Assembly: GCA_963810055.1 (NCBI GenBank)
Contig: CAWEME010000011.1
Span: forward strand, 1-64,000
Length of the DNA: 64,000 nucleotides
Source: REEB95 sp963810055
GTDB lineage: Bacteria > Pseudomonadota > Alphaproteobacteria > ATCC43930 > CGMCC-115725
Direction: 5' to 3'
Position 1 is the stretch's first letter, and each line of letters starts with the position of its first letter. The notes beneath the pieces were generated by a model. That model ran no database searches, was not told the origin of the DNA, and saw only the letters and a list, made by a program, of their open reading frames with translations. Positions 58,573 through 64,000 of this stretch are shown piece after piece. The position numbers and the translations under genes were made by a program.

Positions 58573-58840
58573 CTAGGGCTGGCAGCTCTGCGGATGGTCG
58601 ATCGGCACGCCGTGATGATACATGCAGCAACGCATGTGAAAGGGGCGCGTCGGCGGCGAAATCGCCGGATCGGCGGTTTCCTTCTCGCACAGCGGCGAGC
58701 TGCCACTGATAATTCTGGCCCGAATTCCAGAAATTGCCGTAGGTGTTGCCGTAGCTGTCGGTTACGCCAAAGACCGAGGAACAGCCCGAGAGCGCCAAGG
58801 CGCAAATCAAAACGACAAGAGGGCTGACCGACCTGGGCAT
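58573..58840 (-). CDS. Small Cys/His-rich lipoprotein, frame broken once
   Basis: The signal MPRSVSPLVVLICALALSGC has a lipobox (LSGC), then SSVFGVTDSYGNTYGNFW and SGQNYQWQ. Removing one base at 58699 gives the continuation SPLCEKETADPAISPPT, RPFHMRCCMYHHGVPIDHPQ and SCQP, with TAG at 58575–58573. The C-terminal CC...HHG...H...C cluster could bind a metal. As printed the frame instead ends in unrelated sequence at 58559. The family is not recognised. It converges on the MBL gene with three bases between stops. Confidence 0.5.
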
Positions 58841-58884
58841 GCCGCCATCCTAGCGCCCGTCCTCGGTCTGGGATAGGGCCCAGC

Positions 58885-58930
58885 GTAGCAAAGGCCGAGC
58901 GCGAACCAAGCGCGAGGCCGTCTTGCGAAG
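58885..58930. repeat. Hairpin repeat, divergent copy of the 63.8-kb family
   Basis: GTAGCAAAGGCC and GGCCGTCTTGCGAAG are the ends of a short hairpin that resembles the two copies at 63775–63860 (GTAGCAC.GGCCGCG ... CGCGGCCGTCGTGCGAAG). Its loop is different. It lies in the promoter area of the solute-binding-protein gene. Confidence 0.55.
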
Positions 58931-59029
58931 CAGAAGGGCGGACTTAGCACGCCCGTGACAAATCCCCCGGCCCTGGCATAAGATCACCGGACATAAAACA
59001 AGCCGGCAACGTCCGGTACAGGGGAGGAA

Positions 59030-60310
59030 ATGATGATGGTACGTCGTAAAATCGGCGCGGTTTTCCGCGTCGTCCTGGCGCTGACGCTGGGCGTGGCGCT
59101 CGCTTCCATCGCACCCGAGGCGCGCGCGCAAACCAAGGAACCGATCAAGATCGGCTTCAGCATGGCCTTGAGCGGCGGGCTGTCGCCCAACGGCAAGGCG
59201 GCGCTGCTCGCCATGCAGATCTGGGAGGCGGACCAGAACGCCAAGGGCGGGCTGCTCGGCCGGCCGGTGAAGCTGGTCTATTACGACGACCAGACCGACG
59301 CCTCGACGGTGCCGGGCATCTACACCAAGCTCCTGGACGTCGACAAGGTCGATTTGGTGGTCGGCCCCTACGGCACCAACATGATCGCGCCGGCCATGCC
59401 GGTCATCATCCAGCACAAGATGACCTTCATCGGCCTCTTGGGCCTCGCCGTGAACACTGCGTTCAATTATCCCAACTACTTCGCGATGATCCCCTCGGGA
59501 CCCAGCCCCAAGGAAGCCTTCACCAAGGGCTTCTTCGACATCGCCCTGGCGCAGAACCCCAAGCCCAAGACCGTCGCCATCGTCGGGGCCGATGCCGAGT
59601 TCTCGAAGAACCTGACCGATGGCGCGCGCGCCAACGCCCAGGCGCTCGGACTCCAGATCGTCTACGACAAGTCCTATCCGCCGACCACCACCGACTACGC
59701 GCCGATCATGCGGGCGATCAACGCGACCAATCCGGACCTGATCGTCGTCGGTTCCTATCCGCCCGACACGGTCGGCATGATCAACGCCCTGGGCGAAGTC
59801 GGCACCAACGCCAAGATGTTCGGCGGCGGCATGGTCGGATTGCAGAACACCTCGCTCAAGACCAAGCTGGGGCCGCTGCTGAACGGCGTCGTCAATTACG
59901 ACTTCTGGCTGCCCGGGCCGAAAATGGAGTTTCCGGGCGTCGACGCCGTGCTCAAGAAGTACCAGGCGCAAGCGGGAGCCGCGGGCGTCGATCCGCTCGG
60001 CTATTACATGACGACGTTCGCCTACGCCTATCTCCAGGTCATGGCCGAGGCGGTGACCAAGACCGGCGGCCTCGACCAGCAGAAGATCGCCGACTACATC
60101 CGCTCCCACACCTTCCATACCGTGACCGGCGATGTGAAGTTCGGCGCGGGCGGCGAATGGGCGGCCTCGCGCGTGCTGCAAGTCCAGTTCCAGCACGTCA
60201 CCAGCAACGACGTCGACCAGTTCAAGGGCACCCAGAAGACGGTGATCCTCACCCCGGCGGCATACAAGACGGGCAACGTGATCTATCCCCTGTCCGCCGC
60301 CAGGAAATAG
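59030..60310 (+). CDS. Branched-chain amino acid-type ABC solute-binding protein
   Basis: This 426-aa periplasmic type I binding protein (LivJ/amide-urea class) has a signal peptide LALTLGVALASIAPEARAQ with AxA cleavage, then KIGFSMALSGGLSPNGKAAL, VVGPYGTNMIAPAMPVI and NATNPDLIVVGSYPPDTVGM. No permease or ATPase genes are adjacent, so it may be an orphan or serve an unlinked transporter. Three in-frame ATGs follow GGGGAGG; the second or third has the better spacing. A strong terminator follows at 60361. Confidence 0.9.
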   Translation: MMMVRRKIGAVFRVVLALTLGVALASIAPEARAQTKEPIKIGFSMALSGGLSPNGKAALLAMQIWEADQNAKGGLLGRPVKLVYYDDQTDASTVPGIYTKLLDVDKVDLVVGPYGTNMIAPAMPVIIQHKMTFIGLLGLAVNTAFNYPNYFAMIPSGPSPKEAFTKGFFDIALAQNPKPKTVAIVGADAEFSKNLTDGARANAQALGLQIVYDKSYPPTTTDYAPIMRAINATNPDLIVVGSYPPDTVGMINALGEVGTNAKMFGGGMVGLQNTSLKTKLGPLLNGVVNYDFWLPGPKMEFPGVDAVLKKYQAQAGAAGVDPLGYYMTTFAYAYLQVMAEAVTKTGGLDQQKIADYIRSHTFHTVTGDVKFGAGGEWAASRVLQVQFQHVTSNDVDQFKGTQKTVILTPAAYKTGNVIYPLSAARK

Positions 60311-60360
60311 GCGCCGGGAAACAGACGGAACGACCCCATCGGTTCGGGGGGCAAGACCAG

Positions 60361-60391
60361 GCGCCGGGCGGCAACGCCCGGCGCTTTTTTT
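60361..60391 (+). terminator. Rho-independent terminator
   Basis: GCGCCGGGCG and CGCCCGGCGC form a perfect 10-bp stem around GCAA and are followed by seven T. It ends the transcript of the solute-binding protein and separates it from the FAH-family gene. Confidence 0.95.
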
Positions 60392-60528
60392 ATGCGCGGG
60401 AATGCGGCGGCTTGGCCGCCGCCTGGCTAAACGAAGCCGTTGCAGAACGGGCGCGATAGCGGCAATCTCCCGCCGCCATTCAGGCCAAGGCCCGGCCGGC
60501 CCGGGACAAAAAGAGGAGCTACGGCAAT

Positions 60529-61428
60529 ATGAAATTCGTCACATTCGGCACCCCCAAGGCGCCGCGGCTGGGCGCGCTCGACGCCGGGCGCGGGGTCCTG
60601 GACCTCAAGAAAGCCAATGCGAGGCTTCCCGGCGACATGCTGGCGCTGATCGAGGGCGGCCCGGCTGCGCTCAAGGCGGCAAAAAAGGCCTTCGACGCCG
60701 CGCTCAAATCCAAGAAATCCGGCCTGTGGACGCCCTTGAAAAGCGCGAAATTGCTGGCGCCCATCCCGGCGCCGAACAAGAACGTGTTCTGCGTCGGCCG
60801 CAACTACCGCCTGCACATCATCGAGGGCGCGCGCGCCCGCGGCCACGAGCCGGTCTTCCCCAAGGTGCCGGAATTCTTCTCCAAGCCGCGCACCACGGTG
60901 GTCGGGCCCGACGCCCCCGTGCTGCGCCACGCCAAGAACACCCAGAAGCTCGACTACGAGGTCGAGCTCGGCATCGTCATCGGCAAGCGCGTGCGCGACC
61001 TGGCGCCGGACAAGGCGTTGCCGGCGGTGTTCGGCTACACCATCATCAACGACGTCACCGCGCGCGACGCGCAAGCCGCCCACGGCCAGTGGTTCAAGGG
61101 CAAGAGCTTCGACACCTTCTGCCCGATGGGGCCCTGCATCGTCACGGCGGATGAGTTCGGGAATCCCAGCGGCCACCGGATATCGCTCAAGGTGAACGGC
61201 CAGATCCGGCAGGATTCCAACACTTCCGACATGCTGTTCGACGTGGCGGCGATCGTTTCGTTTCTCTGCGCCAGCCTGACGCTCGATCCCGGCGACGTGA
61301 TCGCCACCGGCACGCCTTCGGGCGTGGCGCTGGGCATGACGCCGCAGCTCTGGCTCAATGTCGGCGACGTGGTCGAGGCCGAGATCGAAGGCATCGGGAG
61401 TTTGAGGAACAAGATCGTCGAGGGATGA
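60529..61428 (+). CDS. Fumarylacetoacetate hydrolase family protein
   Basis: This 299-aa FAH-fold enzyme has PNKNVFCVGRNYRLHIIEGA, FFSKPRTTVVGP, the metal-binding LDYEVELGIVIGKR and NDVTARDAQ, and TGTPSGVALGM. Members hydrolyse or decarboxylate 2-keto acids from aromatic breakdown. The usual RNYxxHxxE sequence is present as RNYRLHIIE. The substrate is unknown. The downstream MFS gene overlaps its stop (ATGA), suggesting a joint role. Confidence 0.92.
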   Translation: MKFVTFGTPKAPRLGALDAGRGVLDLKKANARLPGDMLALIEGGPAALKAAKKAFDAALKSKKSGLWTPLKSAKLLAPIPAPNKNVFCVGRNYRLHIIEGARARGHEPVFPKVPEFFSKPRTTVVGPDAPVLRHAKNTQKLDYEVELGIVIGKRVRDLAPDKALPAVFGYTIINDVTARDAQAAHGQWFKGKSFDTFCPMGPCIVTADEFGNPSGHRISLKVNGQIRQDSNTSDMLFDVAAIVSFLCASLTLDPGDVIATGTPSGVALGMTPQLWLNVGDVVEAEIEGIGSLRNKIVEG

Positions 61429-62657
61429 CCTCCGAGCCTCCGGGGCCGGCATCGGCCCTGCCGCCGCGCGTCATCCGCCTCTTCCTGCTGCAACGCGTCG
61501 CCGGCGGCATGGCGTTGCAGATGCAGGCGGTGGCGGTGGGCTGGTACGTCTATGCCCTCACCTCGAGCCCGCTCGATCTGGGCTTCATCGGCCTGGTGCA
61601 ATTCCTGCCGACGGCGGGGCTGGCGCTGGCCGCCGGCCATGTGGTCGACCGCTATCCGCGCCGCCATGTGCTGTTGGCCGCGCAGACGCTGGAGCTGGCT
61701 TGTTATCTGGCGCTGGCGGCGATCGCCGGGGCCGGAATCGGCTCGGTCGGGCTCGTGTTCCTGGTCGTGGCCGGGCTCGGGGTCGCCCGCGCCTTCGATC
61801 ACCCCGCCCAGGCCTCGCTGCTGCCCGGGCTGGTGCCGGCCCAGGCGTTTCCCCGCGCCGCCGCCTGGAGCTCGATGGCGGTTCAGCTCTCGGTCGTGGT
61901 CGGGCCGGCGGCGGGCGGGCTGATCTATATTCTCGGCCCGGCGGTGCCTTTCGCCGTGGCGGCGGCGCTCGCTTCCGCCGCCTTTATCGCCGTGCTGCTC
62001 ATCGACGAGCGGCGAGTTTCCAAGGCCCGCGCGCCGGTGACCTGGAAAACCCTGGTCAGCGGGATAACCTTCATCCGCCATCACCAGGCGGTGCTGGGCG
62101 CGATCTCGCTCGATCTGTTCGGCGTGCTGTTCGGCGGCGCCACCGCGCTGCTGCCGATCTTCGCCCGCGACATATTGATGATCGGCCCGGCCGGGCTGGG
62201 CCTGATGCGCAGCGCTCCGGCGGTGGGCGCGCTTGCGACCGGCCTGATCCTGACGCGTTGGCCGCTGTCGCGGCATGTAGGATCGCGCATGCTGATCGCG
62301 GTGGCGATCTATGGCATCGCCACCCTGATCTTCGGCGTGTCGCGCTGGGTGCCCTTGTCCTTCGCGGCGCTGATCTGCGTCGGCGCCTCCGACATGGTGA
62401 GCGTGGTGACGCGCAACACCCTGGTGCAGACCGAGACGCCCGATGCCATCCGCGGCCGGGTCAACGCGGTCAACACCGTGTTCATCGGCACCTCGAATCA
62501 ATTGGGCGAGTTCGAATCGGGCGTCACCGCCGCCTGGTTCGGGCCGGTGGGCTCGGTGGTGTTGGGCGGCGCCGCCACTTTGCTGATCGCCGCGCTGTGG
62601 GCCTGGCGCCTGCCGGCGCTTAGGCGCATGGACCGCTTCAATACCGTCCGGCGCTAG
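61425..62657 (+). CDS. MFS transporter, EntS-like
   Basis: This 410-aa major-facilitator protein has an N-terminal FLLQRVAGGMALQMQAVAVG, GLVQFLPTAGLALAAGHVVD and a central DQ-type loop HVVDRYPRRHVLLAAQTLEL, typical of the EntS/DUF894 exporter branch. About eleven or twelve membrane helices. It is translationally coupled to the FAH gene and followed by ridA- and GST-like genes, giving a small metabolite-handling group. Confidence 0.88.
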   Translation: MTSEPPGPASALPPRVIRLFLLQRVAGGMALQMQAVAVGWYVYALTSSPLDLGFIGLVQFLPTAGLALAAGHVVDRYPRRHVLLAAQTLELACYLALAAIAGAGIGSVGLVFLVVAGLGVARAFDHPAQASLLPGLVPAQAFPRAAAWSSMAVQLSVVVGPAAGGLIYILGPAVPFAVAAALASAAFIAVLLIDERRVSKARAPVTWKTLVSGITFIRHHQAVLGAISLDLFGVLFGGATALLPIFARDILMIGPAGLGLMRSAPAVGALATGLILTRWPLSRHVGSRMLIAVAIYGIATLIFGVSRWVPLSFAALICVGASDMVSVVTRNTLVQTETPDAIRGRVNAVNTVFIGTSNQLGEFESGVTAAWFGPVGSVVLGGAATLLIAALWAWRLPALRRMDRFNTVRR

Positions 62658-62713
62658 GCGCGATATTCAAACCCGGCCGCAAAGTGTTAAGCTTTTGCGC
62701 GACAGGAGAAGCC

Positions 62714-63139
62714 ATGCCGAAATCCATCGAGCACGTGCACTGGCCCGACGCGCCGGATCTGTGGATGCCCTATGCGCCGGCCATCAAGGTCAAGGGCGGC
62801 ACGACGGTCTATCTCGCGGGCGTGACCGCCGCGCCGGTCTATCACCATCATCCGCACCGGCCCGAGGAGTTCGCTTCCATGCCGCGCGACATGGCGGGAC
62901 AGACGCGCGCGGCGCTGGAAAACCTCAAACGGGGGCTGAGTTCCGCCGGGGCGGGTTTCGCCGACGTGGTCAAGGCCGACCGGTTCGTGACGGATCTGTC
63001 CGACCAGGACGCGCTGAACCGCGTCTGGGCCGAATATTTCGGCGATTCGAAGCCGGCGACGACGACGGTGCAGGTGGTGCGGCTTGCGACCGATCCGCGT
63101 TGCCTGATCGAGATCAACGCGGTCGCTGTGACCGACTAA
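62714..63139 (+). CDS. RidA family protein
   Basis: This 141-aa YjgF/YER057c/UK114-family protein has GTTVYLAGVTA and DMAGQTRAALENLKRGLSSA at the N-terminal half, ADVVKADRFVTDL in the middle, and DPRCLIEINAVAV with the usual Arg and Glu at the end. Members deaminate reactive enamines. The ATG at 62714 follows AGGAG at good spacing; the opening at 62684 is spurious. Confidence 0.9.
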   Translation: MPKSIEHVHWPDAPDLWMPYAPAIKVKGGTTVYLAGVTAAPVYHHHPHRPEEFASMPRDMAGQTRAALENLKRGLSSAGAGFADVVKADRFVTDLSDQDALNRVWAEYFGDSKPATTTVQVVRLATDPRCLIEINAVAVTD

Positions 63140-63158
63140 CTAACCCGGGAGAGAAAAC

Positions 63159-63773
63159 TTGCTTACGCTCTATTACGCGAACGGCGCCTGCTCGATGGCG
63201 GCGCATATCGTGCTCGAGGAAAGCGGCGAGAAATACCAGCCGCGCCGCCTCAATCTCGCGCAAGGCGAGCAGCGCACGCCCGAGTACCTCAAGATCAATC
63301 CGCTGGGCCGCGTGCCGGCCTTGGTTCTCGACGACGGCAGCAGCCTGGCCGAGAACACCGCCATCCTGCCTTATCTCGGCAAGCGGTTCGGATTATGGCC
63401 GACCGATCCGCTGGCCGAGGCGCGGGCCTTGTGGCGCATCGGTTTCTTCGCCAGCTCCGTCCATGTGGCGCATGCCCATATCGGCCGGCCCGAGCGTTAC
63501 GCCAGCGACAAGGCGGCGCAGGAGGACGTCAAGGCGATGGGCCTCAAGAGCTTCCACGGCTATCTCAAGGACATCGACGGCTTTTACGCCGGCAAGGAAT
63601 GGCTGCTCGGCCCCTATTCGGTGGTCGATCCCTACGCCTTCATCTTCTACACCTGGGGCGTGCGCCGCGAACTGCCGATGCCGGAATTGAAGAACTACAC
63701 CGCCTTCAAGGACCGCATGCTGAAACGCCCGGCGGTGCAGCGCGTGCTCGCGGACGAGAACATCAAGCTCTAG
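63159..63773 (+). CDS. Glutathione S-transferase
   Basis: This 204-aa GST has the thioredoxin-fold half LTLYYANGACSMAAHIVLEE, with the Ser/Cys-containing ACSMA site of the beta class, and INPLGRVPALVLDDG plus the helical half with EWLLGPYSVVDPYAFIFY. It conjugates or isomerises electrophiles with glutathione. It starts with TTG; a GGGAGAG stretch precedes it. It may be cotranscribed with the RidA gene. Confidence 0.92.
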   Translation: MLTLYYANGACSMAAHIVLEESGEKYQPRRLNLAQGEQRTPEYLKINPLGRVPALVLDDGSSLAENTAILPYLGKRFGLWPTDPLAEARALWRIGFFASSVHVAHAHIGRPERYASDKAAQEDVKAMGLKSFHGYLKDIDGFYAGKEWLLGPYSVVDPYAFIFYTWGVRRELPMPELKNYTAFKDRMLKRPAVQRVLADENIKL

Positions 63774-63774
63774 C

Positions 63775-63860
63775 GTAGCACAGGCCGCGTTTCCGCGGCC
63801 GTCGTGCGAAGTAAAGAGAGTCCGTAGCACGGGCCGCGGTTTCGCGGCCGTCGTGCGAAG
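63775..63860. repeat. Tandem pair of 37-bp hairpin repeats
   Basis: GTAGCAC(A/G)GGCCGCG...CGCGGCCGTCGTGCGAAG occurs twice, at 63775–63811 and 63824–63860, period 49 bp. Each unit folds as GGCCGCG/CGCGGCC with flanking GTAGCAC and GTGCGAAG. A divergent third copy is at 58885. They lie after the GST gene, between it and a convergent partial gene, and may act as terminators or as mobile short repeats. Confidence 0.85.
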
Positions 63861-63878
63861 CCAAGCGGAATCCCCTCC

Positions 63879-64000
63879 TCACTTCGCCTTGGCGACGCGC
63901 CGCGCCCACAGCTCATAGGGGCGGTTGAGCGTCTTGTCGTGGCTTTCCCTGGTGCTTTTCGCCTCGCCGGAGCTGAGATAGGTGACCGGCCCGAGGCGGA
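63879..64000 (-). CDS. C-terminal end of an unrecognised protein (partial)
   Basis: The last 39 codons of a minus-strand gene run off the right end: RLGPVTYLSSGEAKSTRE, then SHDKTLNRPYELWARRVAKA, then K and TGA at 63881–63879. It is basic and ends in a Lys/Arg-rich helix. I do not recognise the family from this piece. Confidence 0.6.
   Translation of the reverse strand, partial: RLGPVTYLSSGEAKSTRESHDKTLNRPYELWARRVAKAK

Overview
The window looks like an alphaproteobacterial chromosome with an acquired region at its left end. The right two thirds (about 20–64 kb) are GC-rich housekeeping DNA in a gene order familiar from Alphaproteobacteria: murA, a DUF2948 gene, hisG, hisD, a UPF0262 gene, infA, maf, an rng-like gene, yacG and tRNA-Phe, all on the minus strand. 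Further right come dcd, tRNA-Thr, lpxL-like, a Tat-type amidase, acuI/yhdH, a thiolase, pyrC, an asparagine-synthase/glycosyltransferase block, ygfZ, ppdK, glyS-glyQ, a polyprenyl diphosphate synthase, tRNA-Pro, a ctpA-like protease, and a run of transport and detoxification genes. I do not try to name the genus.

The left third is accessory and has a lower GC content. Bases 1–4225 are a near-perfect inverted repeat. Each 2.1-kb arm carries a TetR-like gene, a 52-codon membrane protein and an unrecognised 248-aa protein, and the arms meet at a 19-bp spacer. From 4.5 to 18.4 kb there is a catabolic cluster. It holds two paralogous acid:cation-symporter-type MFS genes and a third CynX-type MFS gene. 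It has a three-gene fumarate-reductase/heterodisulfide-reductase-like complex (flavoprotein, iron-sulfur protein, CCG-domain protein) and a LysR regulator. It also has an enoyl-CoA hydratase, a decayed flavin-reductase-like gene, a GntR/FCD regulator, a crotonyl-CoA carboxylase/reductase homologue and an acyl-CoA synthetase. Read together (inference), an organic acid is imported, turned into a CoA thioester, then reduced and hydrated, with the flavoprotein complex exchanging electrons with quinones or thiols. The substrate is unknown.

The right border of the accessory region has two tRNA-linked signals: a 3' fragment of an initiator tRNA at 18.63 kb, and a P4-type integrase (18.7–19.9 kb) just downstream of an intact tRNA-Phe (20.08–20.15 kb). 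An IS3-type transposase start fragment at 11.7 kb and the flavin-reductase pseudogene also point to past transfer and decay. A small TadE/TadG-type cluster lies between yacG and rng, which I expect to be neighbours.

Sequence quality matters here. Between 23 and 59 kb at least fifteen open frames are broken in ways that removing one base repairs. Affected genes are rng, dcd, asnB (twice), two glycosyltransferases, ppdK (three times), glyS, an acyltransferase, a metallo-beta-lactamase-fold gene (twice) and two small membrane or lipoprotein genes. The uniform direction (single extra bases) argues for residual sequencing insertions rather than mass pseudogenisation. I therefore annotate these genes over their repaired extents and mark each break. 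The same concern applies to the terminal palindrome, which could be a read or assembly fold-back.
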